Of a stretch of 64,000 nt of DNA, positions 46,146-53,451 are shown one piece after another. This DNA comes from Flavobacteriaceae bacterium. Its GTDB lineage: Bacteria > Bacteroidota > Bacteroidia > Flavobacteriales > Flavobacteriaceae. The stretch is taken from contig WUAI01000011.1 of assembly GCA_009827225.1 (NCBI GenBank), forward strand, positions 1 through 64,000, written 5' to 3'. The notes below the pieces were generated by a model, which worked only from the letters and a program-made list of their open reading frames with translations, had not been told where the DNA came from and ran no database searches. Numbering within the stretch: the stretch's first letter is position 1; each line of letters opens with the position of its first letter. The position numbers and the translations under genes are program-made.

Positions 46146-46357
46146 TTTTCAACAAAGTTTTCAACACGTAAGTATTAGCATTGTTATTATTCTAATGTTA
46201 AAATAATTACTTAAATTATTGATAATCAATTATTTAAGTATAATCCCTCAAAGTTATGAACAATTAAATAAATTCCCGTTGAAAACCCCAAAAGGCTGTG
46301 AATTTACGGTACTTCGACAACAATTTCGTAACGTTTTGGTAACCTGTTTTTTCAACA
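46146..46357. other. Cluster of TTTTCAACA (DnaA-box-like) motifs upstream of nrdBA
   Basis: TTTTCAACA occurs at 46146-46154 and 46158-46166 in tandem with 12-bp period, again at 46349-46357, and as CGTTGAAAA (8 of 9 on the other strand) at 46277-46285. The core is related to the DnaA box TTATCCACA. They lie in the 422-bp gap between nrdB and the next gene, which is otherwise AT-rich, with no convincing ORF. Either a DnaA-regulated nrd promoter or part of a replication origin would fit. Confidence 0.45.
46208..46240. repeat. 33-bp near-perfect palindrome, AT-rich
   Basis: Arms TACTTAAAT and ATTTAAGTA enclose ATTGAT A ATCAAT; the only mismatches are two T:T positions (46217 and 46231) around centre 46224. 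It has no T-tract after it and is not a terminator. A dimeric regulator site, a cruciform or an unwinding element are possible. Confidence 0.8.
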
Positions 46358-46422
46358 CAATTTCTTGAGAAAAAAAATGAACAATGCCGATGAAAAACAT
46401 CAAACTTTAACATAGAAAGTAA

Positions 46423-46448
46423 AAAACCGAAGCGCGAACTTCGGTTTT
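46423..46448. terminator. Intrinsic terminator of the lipoprotein gene
   Basis: Stem AAAACCGAAG / CTTCGGTTTT with loop CGCGAA, 22 bp past the stop of the leftward gene at 46470; T-rich on both strands. Confidence 0.88.
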
Positions 46449-46469
46449 GATTTTTATTTAAGAAATGAA

Positions 46470-47072
46470 TCAACCTAAATCATCAGCATCCAATTCATCG
46501 ATCGCATCCCAGGTTTCGTCAATATCCATATTTGTCCCTGTGGCGTCGAAATAAAATCGATTATCCTTCATAAATTGAATGGTACTTCGATTGTTGTTTT
46601 TCTGATATTCCTCAATGGCTTTCATGCCTTTCTTTTTCACCGTACGGCGAGTACTGTATTCATTCTCTTCTTCGAAATCCTGTGAAAATAGAATGCGAAC
46701 TCCGGCCGTAGCCGCGGCACCCATCTCTCCTGCTCCATCCATCACTTGTATTCTAAATTTCTTCGACTTGTCTTCGTTGGTATACGTCGCTTCCACCATC
46801 GCAATATTCATATAAGACCCTTGCCCTGCTTTATAACTGGTGCGCTTCATTCCATTGATCTCCTCGGGCAGCCATGACTTTAACTCATCATTGGTGAGCG
46901 GAGTGACATCCTTTAATTCCTCCATGTCTTTTTGCATATCATTGAGTTCCTTGAAGGCTTCTTTGGTATTGGATACGTTTTGCTTGGTCTCTTTGATCTT
47001 CTTGGACACCGGATTGTCTTTACATCCGACCAATAAACTTACGGCCATTACGGCCAGTAGTATTCTTTTCAT
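46470..47072 (-). CDS. Lipoprotein of unknown function
   Basis: 200 residues. The lipobox LVGC gives acylated Cys17, then a charged helical stretch (about 20-57, KKIKETKQNVSNTKEAFKEL) likely to form a coiled coil. The following domain has mixed strands and helices (MKRTSYKAGQGSYMNIAMVE; FRIQVMDGAGEMGAAATAGV) and ends with an acidic tail. I cannot name the family; it resembles the general periplasmic lipoproteins of Flavobacteriaceae. Monocistronic, with its own terminator. Confidence 0.85.
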   Translation of the reverse strand: MKRILLAVMAVSLLVGCKDNPVSKKIKETKQNVSNTKEAFKELNDMQKDMEELKDVTPLTNDELKSWLPEEINGMKRTSYKAGQGSYMNIAMVEATYTNEDKSKKFRIQVMDGAGEMGAAATAGVRILFSQDFEEENEYSTRRTVKKKGMKAIEEYQKNNNRSTIQFMKDNRFYFDATGTNMDIDETWDAIDELDADDLG

Positions 47073-47168
47073 AATTATACGTTGTTAGATTGAAAATATA
47101 GTATAGCTAAGTTAATGATAATCAAAACACTACCATTAACCCAAATGGGTTATTTTTTAAGAAAATTC

Positions 47169-47732
47169 CTAAAGAGTGGCCGCTACCTTTTCCAACTCCA
47201 GATACCAATTTTCCCCGAAGCGTCGTATTAGCGCAGCCTTGACAAACTTGTATACCGGAACCTGTAAGGAAGCCCCCAGGGTGCAGGCGTCGTCGCAAAT
47301 GGGCCATCGATGGTAATTCACGGCGGCAAACTCGCTGTAATCCTGTACGCGCACTGGATACAAATGGCAAGAGATGGGTTTCTGGAAATCTACGGCCCCG
47401 GCGTTATACGCATCTTCAATTCCGCAACTCGCAATGCCATTATCCTTAAAAGTCACGTAGGCGCACTCCTTACCGTTTACAAGTGGGGTTTCCAACTCCT
47501 CCAACTTGGACACAATGTGAGTTCCTTGTGCTTCAATAGCGGCGACTCCTTCGGGTCTAAGAAAAGGTTTGACTTTCGGGTATATCTCAGCCAGGATTTC
47601 AGTTTCTTCGGAAGTAACCGGAGCCCCGGCTTCTCCCTCAATGCAGCAGGCTCCTTTGCAAGCGCTTAAATTGCATACGAAGTCTTTTTCGATGAGGTCT
47701 TCAGAAACGATGGTTTTGCCTAATTGAAACAT
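47169..47732 (-). CDS. DUF3109 family protein (Cys-rich)
   Basis: 187 residues. An N-terminal cluster of cysteines (CNLSACKGACC: Cys20, Cys25, Cys29, Cys30) continues as in the YkgJ/DUF3109 type of metal-chelating proteins, with later Cys residues at YNAGAVDFQKPISCHLYPVR and WPICDDACTLG. The spacing suggests a zinc or iron-sulphur site. No signal peptide, so cytoplasmic. No known function. It diverges from the MarC gene. Confidence 0.85.
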   Translation of the reverse strand: MFQLGKTIVSEDLIEKDFVCNLSACKGACCIEGEAGAPVTSEETEILAEIYPKVKPFLRPEGVAAIEAQGTHIVSKLEELETPLVNGKECAYVTFKDNGIASCGIEDAYNAGAVDFQKPISCHLYPVRVQDYSEFAAVNYHRWPICDDACTLGASLQVPVYKFVKAALIRRFGENWYLELEKVAATL

Positions 47733-47810
47733 GGCGCAAAGATAAAATGTTTCAGAAATTTTCAGCAGAAAATATAGCCACGACTGTTACAAAACCTAAA
47801 GTATAATCGC

Positions 47811-47818
47811 TAATTTTG
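47811..47818 (+). promoter_or_regulatory. -7 box of the marC promoter
   Basis: TAATTTTG matches TAnnTTTG exactly, 15 bp before the first ATG (47834) and 21 bp before the second (47840), giving a very short leader of about 10-17 nt. Confidence 0.6.
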
Positions 47819-47833
47819 CATCTTCAAACACGC

Positions 47834-48421
47834 ATGGTCATGACTCTGAATGCCAAAGAAATATTTACAGCCAGTATGGTACTTTTTGCTGTGATCGATA
47901 TCGTGGGAAATATTCCCATCGTAATCTCATTACGGAAAAAAGCCGGACATATTCATAGTGAAAAAGCATCGATTATCGCTGCAGTAGTGATGACGGTATT
48001 CCTATTCCTGGGAGAGAGTATTCTGAACCTTATCGGTATCAACGTGAATGAATTTGCCGTAGCAGGTGCCTTCATATTATTCTTTATCGCCCTTGAAATG
48101 ATTCTTGGCATCACTCTGTTTAAAGACGACGGAAGCAGCCCGGATGTAGCCTCGATCTTCCCCCTGGCCTTCCCGATGCTGGCCGGACCAGGAAGCCTTA
48201 CTACACTTCTGTCTTTAAGAGCCGAATATGCTCTTGAAAATGTGATCGTAGCGATCATCATCAACATCATAGTTATTTACATCGTGCTTAAAACCTCAGC
48301 ACGTTTACAGCGGTTTTTAGGAAAGAATGGAATCGCTATTATCCAAAAGGTATTTGGAGTTATCTTACTGGCCATCGCCGTGAAATTGTTTACCTCGAAT
48401 ATTCAGGAATTATTTACCTAA
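47834..48421 (+). CDS. MarC/UPF0056 family integral membrane protein
   Basis: 195 residues from ATG 47834 (a TTG at 47816 lies inside the -7 box and can be excluded; ATG 47840 is also possible). Six spans in a MarC pattern: EIFTASMVLFAVIDIVGNIP, then GAFILFFIALEMILG, and the conserved FPLAFPMLAGPGSLTTLLSL with the Pro-Gly turn, then a C-terminal KVFGVILLAIAVKLF. Once linked to multiple antibiotic resistance, the family's real role is unknown. The next small gene follows after 4 bp. Confidence 0.92.
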   Translation: MVMTLNAKEIFTASMVLFAVIDIVGNIPIVISLRKKAGHIHSEKASIIAAVVMTVFLFLGESILNLIGINVNEFAVAGAFILFFIALEMILGITLFKDDGSSPDVASIFPLAFPMLAGPGSLTTLLSLRAEYALENVIVAIIINIIVIYIVLKTSARLQRFLGKNGIAIIQKVFGVILLAIAVKLFTSNIQELFT

Positions 48422-48425
48422 GCAC

Positions 48426-48620
48426 ATGAAAATATTTATCTACGTCATTATTATTGTGGGAATTGGGCTTATCGCGCTCAATATTACCAAACTGGATTTC
48501 AATGATTTGTTTGCAGGAGAAAGTGCTGTGGCCTTGATAGGAATCTTTGCTGCCGCCTGTGCGATTCTGCTAATGCTAATTCTACGAACTTCCTTATTGA
48601 TCAAGAAGAAAAACAAGTAA
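48426..48620 (+). CDS. Small two-span membrane protein
   Basis: 64 residues with two hydrophobic helices (about 3-22 and 36-55), a short acidic loop (KLDFNDLFAGE) and a basic tail (KKKNK). It starts 4 bp after marC, so the two are co-transcribed. No family recognised. Its stop is 2 bp from the stop of the convergent peptidase gene. Confidence 0.8.
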   Translation: MKIFIYVIIIVGIGLIALNITKLDFNDLFAGESAVALIGIFAAACAILLMLILRTSLLIKKKNK

Positions 48621-48622
48621 GG

Positions 48623-50212
48623 CTAATCCTCGGTCGTATCTAATTGAAGTACTTTTTCGATCATGGGATCTCCCTGGTTTAAGAAGAACTCATAAGTATT
48701 GGTATCGAAAATTTGCTGAGCAATGTTTGCCTTTAACGCTCGCTTGATCTCACCACGATAATTGCTAATATCGATCTGTGCTTCTTCCAGGCGTGAGTAT
48801 GAGATAAAATCACTGATCAACGCATCGTCCGGTTGAAAATCTGCAGTGAATTCCTCCCTGGACATCCCATCAAATTGTTCCCTGTTGGCTTCCAGGTACT
48901 CGAAAATAAAGTAGCTCATGAAACCATAGCGTGACACGTATTCGAGCGTTTCATTTTCAACACTGGTATCTTTGGGAACGAAAACGTCCGGAATGATTCC
49001 ACCACCTCCATATACGATCTTCCCCTTCGGTGTTTTGAATTTCAAAGAGTCTGCCACGGGGATGCTGTCGGCACTGATGAGTTCCCCATTTCGATATCGC
49101 TTTTCATAGTCGCGGTAGTAATTTCCGTTACCATTTCCGTAGGGTCGTTGGATAGATCGACCCGTGGGGGTATAATATCTGGCTATGGTAAGACGCACAG
49201 CACTCCCATCTCCCAGAGACATTTCCCGTTGTACCAATCCTTTGCCGAAACTTCTCCGGCCAACAATCACTCCTTTGTCATTATCCTGCAGGGCTCCTGC
49301 AACGATCTCACTGGCTGAAGCTGAATTTTCATTGATCAGCACGTATACGGCCCCTTCTTCAAAATCGCCTCGCTTGGTGGCATAGGTTTTATTTTCGTCG
49401 CCGTTTTTGTTTCGCGTAATAAGCACCAGTTTATCGTCTTTCAGAAACTCATCCGCGATTCGTTCCGCGGCAGAAATATAGCCTCCCGGATTGTCTCTCA
49501 AATCTAGCACCAAGCTGTTTATCCCCTGATCCTGTAATTCCTCAAGGGCATTTTTAAACTCCTTGAAGGTGGTCTCCGAAAAACGGTTCACCTTGATGTA
49601 ACCAAGCTCATCGGTAAGTTTATAAGAGGCATCCACGCTCACCAATGGCACGCGTTTTCTTTTCAGCGTAACGTTGAGTAGTTTATCTTCTCCTTTGCGA
49701 TAGACTTTTAGTTTCACTTTAGAATTGATCTCCCCTTTCAGGTATTTTGAAATGCTGTCCCGATCGATATCTTCCCCGAAAAGTTTCTTCCCGTCGGCAT
49801 AAAGAATGCGATCTCCTCCTTTGATACCTGCACTTTCTGCAGGGCCTCCTTTGATGGCTCGAATTACTGCAATCGAATCGTTATAAGGGTAAAAACTGAT
49901 CCCAATACCCACAAAATTCCCGCGCATGTCATCTGCGTTATCTTCGTATTGATCTACAGGAATATACACCGAATGAGGATCCAGGTTTTCCAGAATTCCA
50001 TTTACGGTGACGTCCACAATGCTATCGGTATTTACATCATCTACATACTCGTAGTCGATATAATCGATTAACCGGTTGAGTTTATCCTTTTTGGAATTGG
50101 TAGCAAATATCTTTTCGTTGGTATCGTTGAAATTTAGTTTGGATCCAAGGAAAACACCTGCCGCCACAGCGACACCCAAAATCAAAGGCAAGTATTTCTT
50201 AGTATTCGACAT
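48623..50212 (-). CDS. S41-family C-terminal processing peptidase
   Basis: 529 residues. One N-terminal hydrophobic segment (about 7-24) serves as signal or anchor. A PDZ domain (about 100-180, GIGISFYPYNDSIAVIRAIK and GPAESAGIKGGD) precedes the S41 core with LVLDLRDNPGG, catalytic Ser299 in NSASASEI and Lys324 in SFGKGLVQ, the Ser-Lys dyad of CtpA-type proteases. It trims or degrades envelope proteins in the periplasm. Ends 2 bp from a convergent gene; the dCMP deaminase gene lies 1 bp upstream, so they form an operon. Confidence 0.95.
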   Translation of the reverse strand: MSNTKKYLPLILGVAVAAGVFLGSKLNFNDTNEKIFATNSKKDKLNRLIDYIDYEYVDDVNTDSIVDVTVNGILENLDPHSVYIPVDQYEDNADDMRGNFVGIGISFYPYNDSIAVIRAIKGGPAESAGIKGGDRILYADGKKLFGEDIDRDSISKYLKGEINSKVKLKVYRKGEDKLLNVTLKRKRVPLVSVDASYKLTDELGYIKVNRFSETTFKEFKNALEELQDQGINSLVLDLRDNPGGYISAAERIADEFLKDDKLVLITRNKNGDENKTYATKRGDFEEGAVYVLINENSASASEIVAGALQDNDKGVIVGRRSFGKGLVQREMSLGDGSAVRLTIARYYTPTGRSIQRPYGNGNGNYYRDYEKRYRNGELISADSIPVADSLKFKTPKGKIVYGGGGIIPDVFVPKDTSVENETLEYVSRYGFMSYFIFEYLEANREQFDGMSREEFTADFQPDDALISDFISYSRLEEAQIDISNYRGEIKRALKANIAQQIFDTNTYEFFLNQGDPMIEKVLQLDTTED

Positions 50213-50213
50213 T

Positions 50214-50642
50214 TCAGTTTAAATTTTCAATGTGTGTAACTTCCACTCCGGCTTTTTCCAAAAACCGAAGTCCCGCTCCATCCTTGTACTTATGATGGTA
50301 CACCAATCGTTTTATGCCTGCCTGGTGAATCAATTTGCTGCATTCCTTACAGGGCGACATAGTGATGTACAAGGTTGCACCAACACAGGACTGGGTAGAT
50401 CCGGCTACTTTGGAAATCGCATTGGCCTCCGCATGAAGGACGTACCATTTGGTATATCCATCATCATCTTCGCAGATATTTTCAAATCCCGTGGGAGTTC
50501 CATTATATCCGTCGCTAATGATCATCTTATCTTTCACGATCAAAGCACCCACCTGTTTACGTTTACAATACGACAACTTGCTCCATTCCTGCGCCATTCT
50601 GAGGTAGGCGATATCGTATTGTAGTTGTTTATTGCTTTTCAT
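50214..50642 (-). CDS. dCMP deaminase (ComEB-type)
   Basis: 142 residues from ATG 50642; the open frame reaches TTG 50654 but the family begins at MKSNK. Zinc-site motifs: HAE at 70-72 (His70, Glu72) and PCKEC at 97-101 (Cys98, Cys101); GYNGTPTGFENI is typical of deoxycytidylate deaminases, which make dUMP for thymidylate synthesis. Another cysteine/histidine set may bind a second zinc. It ends one base before the peptidase gene. With nrdAB and dgt it shows a nucleotide-pool theme over a wider region, not one operon. Confidence 0.93.
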   Translation of the reverse strand: MKSNKQLQYDIAYLRMAQEWSKLSYCKRKQVGALIVKDKMIISDGYNGTPTGFENICEDDDGYTKWYVLHAEANAISKVAGSTQSCVGATLYITMSPCKECSKLIHQAGIKRLVYHHKYKDGAGLRFLEKAGVEVTHIENLN

Positions 50643-50743
50643 TGGCGGTATCAAGCGAAATTAAGTGGAACTTTTAGGCTATCAAAAATAGTGGGTGTTA
50701 AATCTTTCCGAAAGTTTAAATGTGTTTTTTTCTGAAAAATCGC

Positions 50744-51322
50744 CTAAAACGGCCAATTTTCGATAAGCATTGGAAGCGTCATCCCAATCACAATCGAAGA
50801 AACAACCAGTATCCAGTCTCTCCTGTTGAAGCGAAACAGATATTTGGCCAGAATTCCGATGACCACCACGGCGAGGACCACGATAATTTGTGCCATTTCA
50901 ATTCCCAGGGCAAACTCAATGAGTGGCCAAATTTCCTTATCATCATTGATCTCGTTAAAATACCGGCCAAAACCAAAGCCATGAATCAATCCGAAAAATA
51001 AGGTGACTGCATATAAGACCATGGAAGACTTTCTTTCCTGTTCTCTGGAAGCCGTTGCCAGATTGTAAAGAGCGGCAGAAATAATGGTAATTGGAATCAA
51101 AAATTCTATCCAGGTGCTGGAGACACTTACTACTTCATAGTTGGTAAGAAATAAGGACAATGTATGCCCTAAAGTAAATACGGTAACGAGTATTAGTAAC
51201 CGTTTCCAGGAATCCAAAGAATAGGCCGCACAAAGCACTATGATAAACAATACGTGATCATAAGCCTGCCAATCCAGCACATGCTCTAATCCCAACGTAA
51301 AGTAAAACCAGAATTCAGACAT
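50744..51322 (-). CDS. HupE/UreJ family membrane protein
   Basis: 192 residues with about six spans. It begins directly with FYFTLGLEHVLDWQAYDHVL, and the conserved His-rich positions of the HupE/UreJ_2 fold are visible: EHVLDWQAYDH, FTLGHTLSL and GLIHGFGFG. Family members are thought to be nickel or metal permeases, but no urease or hydrogenase gene is near, so a metal transport role is unproven. No signal peptide or extra domain. Followed after about 100 bp by the deaminase operon on the same strand. Confidence 0.87.
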   Translation of the reverse strand: MSEFWFYFTLGLEHVLDWQAYDHVLFIIVLCAAYSLDSWKRLLILVTVFTLGHTLSLFLTNYEVVSVSSTWIEFLIPITIISAALYNLATASREQERKSSMVLYAVTLFFGLIHGFGFGRYFNEINDDKEIWPLIEFALGIEMAQIIVVLAVVVIGILAKYLFRFNRRDWILVVSSIVIGMTLPMLIENWPF

Positions 51323-51407
51323 CTATTTGGGGAATTACAATGGCTAAAGGTAACCAATGTAGTATAGATTTCATAACTTTATGGGACGGCATCTCTAAAC
51401 AACCGCT

Positions 51408-52109
51408 ATGAAAAATATTTGTCTGCTGCTCTGCCTTGGCCTATACGCACATTTTAGTTTTAGTCAGGATCCGGTCCTTACTGATAACAACTGGTACATC
51501 GATTATATGTTTATCGATGATACAGAGCATCCTTCACCCATTGGGGGTATTGGGATCATCGATCCTAATCTTTACTTTGAAACTTCAGATGTTTACGGCA
51601 TCATCGATCCTTTCAGTGATAGTTTCTTTGCACAGGTGGATTATCACCCGACCGATCCAATATTTACATTGTTTGATATGGGAATCACCCTTCCCGGGTG
51701 CCAAGCGTACTGTGAATTTGCCGGTCTTTATTTTCAGTTGCTCGCCGGAGATTTTATTGAAAACACATTTGAATATTCCGTAGTGAACAATTCGGATGGC
51801 TCCTTATCACTCACCATAACCGATATGGAGGGAGACTTTGCCGTGTTCAATGATTTTCCACCATTGGGAATTGAAGACTTTTCGAACGACTCCATTCAGA
51901 TATATCCGAATCCAGTTTCCGAGATTTTGAATATCAATTCGAAACTGCCATGGAGCGAGTTTTTCGTTTACGATATGTGGGGGCGTCAAGTTTTAGAAGG
52001 AGGGTCTTCCACCTCATCAATGGATGTATCTGAACTTCATTCAGGAACATACCTGATCATGATCGAAGCCGGAATGGATCGATTTATCAAAAAATTCACC
52101 AAAAACTAG
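51408..52109 (+). CDS. Secreted protein with type IX sorting domain, unknown N-terminal domain
   Basis: 233 residues: signal peptide (ending FSFSQ), a short domain of about 130 residues (TDNNWYIDYMFIDD, GIIDPNLYFE) with two cysteines in LPGCQAYCEFAG, and a C-terminal type A sorting domain (IYPNPVSEILNI, VYDMWGRQVLEGG, ELHSGTYLIMIEAG) that directs export by the type IX system. The N-domain matches nothing I know; small size suggests a binding module rather than an enzyme. Its stop lies 2 bp from the convergent small cbb3-cluster gene. Confidence 0.88.
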   Translation: MKNICLLLCLGLYAHFSFSQDPVLTDNNWYIDYMFIDDTEHPSPIGGIGIIDPNLYFETSDVYGIIDPFSDSFFAQVDYHPTDPIFTLFDMGITLPGCQAYCEFAGLYFQLLAGDFIENTFEYSVVNNSDGSLSLTITDMEGDFAVFNDFPPLGIEDFSNDSIQIYPNPVSEILNINSKLPWSEFFVYDMWGRQVLEGGSSTSSMDVSELHSGTYLIMIEAGMDRFIKKFTKN

Positions 52110-52111
52110 GA

Positions 52112-52246
52112 TTATTTATCTTTTTTGTCGCCGCCCTTGGCCAAATTAAGTACCACCAATATCATGATGGCGGAAACAATTAAAAATGCAGCGAGGAAAT
52201 AGGTTCCCGCTGCCCAGTCTACTAAAGGAATATTCTGAGCTATCAT
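52112..52246 (-). CDS. 44-residue single-span protein at the end of the cbb3 cluster
   Basis: ATG-initiated frame: MIAQNIPLVDWAAGTYFLAA leads into one hydrophobic helix (about 14-35), then a lysine-rich tail (KGGDKKDK). The ATG lies 1 bp after the stop of the SafE-like gene, so it is translated with the cluster. Size, topology and position recall small subunits of cbb3 oxidases such as CcoM or CcoQ, but there is no sequence motif to prove it. Too short for many gene finders. Confidence 0.7.
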   Translation of the reverse strand: MIAQNIPLVDWAAGTYFLAAFLIVSAIMILVVLNLAKGGDKKDK

Positions 52247-52247
52247 A

Positions 52248-52997
52248 CTATAATTTTTTTGCGTTCGTATTTTCCATAGATGAATCGGTCATGTTCGAAT
52301 GACAATTCATTGTACCATCCACCATTTCGGTTTTTGGTTTGGGCGAGACATAAGGTATTCCAAGACCCATTCCGCGTAGAATAAACAGGCAGCCCATCAA
52401 GGCAACCACCACGGGTATGGTTCTTCTTATTTTTTGTTTCACTTTTCCAGTGATGAAATTTCCGAGGTAAACAGCGGTGGTCATTAAAGGAATCGTTCCA
52501 AGGCCAAAGACTGCCATATACGCACTTCCTTCCAGGGCATTTCCCGAAGCGATGGCTCCGAAAACGGCAACATAAACAAGTCCACATGGAAGGAATCCGT
52601 TTAAGAAACCTATGGTAAAAAACGTATCGGATGTCTTGCGCTTCAACGCTTTCCCCATGCCGCTTTTTACTTTTGAAATCAATCGGTAAAGCGGACGAGA
52701 AATGCTATACTTGTTAAGCAATTCCTGGGGTATAATGACTAAAGCGATCATCACTATTCCAATGGCGATGGAGAGTTGTTGCTGCACTCCGAACAGACTC
52801 AAACTTTTTCCCACCAAACCAAATAACAATCCGATAATACTGTAGGCGAGAATTCTTCCGAAGTGATACAAAAAGATCTGAAAGTTCTTTCTGCGTGTTG
52901 AACTACGATCTACGGGTAGTAAAAAGGCAATAGGACCACACATTCCCACACAATGGAAACTTCCTGCCAGTCCTAATATGAGTGCCGTCCACAACAT
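52248..52997 (-). CDS. SafE/UreH-type membrane protein of the cbb3 maturation cluster
   Basis: 249 residues with six to seven spans. It starts MLWTALILGLAGSFHCVGMC: His15, Cys16 and Cys20 form an HCxxxC motif, and GFLNGFLPCGLVY repeats a Pro-Cys motif, as in the DsbD/TauE-like (UreH_2) proteins found beside ccoGHIS genes. A role in copper or thiol supply for oxidase assembly is inferred from these and from context. Annotation as a sulfite exporter is probably misleading. Starts 1 bp after ccoH ends. Confidence 0.86.
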   Translation of the reverse strand: MLWTALILGLAGSFHCVGMCGPIAFLLPVDRSSTRRKNFQIFLYHFGRILAYSIIGLLFGLVGKSLSLFGVQQQLSIAIGIVMIALVIIPQELLNKYSISRPLYRLISKVKSGMGKALKRKTSDTFFTIGFLNGFLPCGLVYVAVFGAIASGNALEGSAYMAVFGLGTIPLMTTAVYLGNFITGKVKQKIRRTIPVVVALMGCLFILRGMGLGIPYVSPKPKTEMVDGTMNCHSNMTDSSMENTNAKKL

Positions 52998-52998
52998 G

Positions 52999-53445
52999 CT
53001 AGTACACTATTGATTCTTTATGTAAATATTGTTCGCCTTCATAATTCCATGCAATGGTTATGTTCCAGCGACCGTCCAACAAACGATTGTCAGGTATGAG
53101 CAAATTTGAGCCAGATAAGACTAATGGAAAGTCAAAATCCAGTTGTTCGTTAGACGGTCTATAAAGGAACACGGTTCCCTCGATTCTCGCGGGATCGAAG
53201 GAAGTGGGAAAATGTATTAACCAACCATCGGAAACACGTTCACCACTTATTTTTTCTGAAAGATCTTTTGAGTTTTGCTGTGCATCTATCTCCTGTTGAT
53301 AGACCATCTCTTTTTTGTAATAGTCCTGCGTCACCAGGTCATGGCTGTACTTATCGTCGGTACTCATTTTAATCACAAAGAATAAAATGAACGCAATGAA
53401 AAGTACCATTCCAATAACCAATCCTGTTCCCCAATTAATTTTCAT
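52999..53445 (-). CDS. ccoH: FixH/CcoH family protein
   Basis: 148 residues with one N-terminal span (about 8-28) and a periplasmic beta domain (HFPTSFDPARIEGTVFLYRP; LLIPDNRLLDGRWNITIAWN). Family members are needed for assembly of the cbb3 oxidase and interact with its subunits and the copper ATPase. It lies 6 bp downstream of ccoG and 1 bp upstream of the SafE-like gene, in normal cluster order. Confidence 0.9.
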   Translation of the reverse strand: MKINWGTGLVIGMVLFIAFILFFVIKMSTDDKYSHDLVTQDYYKKEMVYQQEIDAQQNSKDLSEKISGERVSDGWLIHFPTSFDPARIEGTVFLYRPSNEQLDFDFPLVLSGSNLLIPDNRLLDGRWNITIAWNYEGEQYLHKESIVY

Positions 53446-53451
53446 AATCTC

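Noticed and set aside
46264-46473. Leftward open frame of 69 codons in the nrdB upstream gap
   Set aside because: Crosses the terminator of the adjacent gene and the TTTTCAACA region; low-complexity, no start context.
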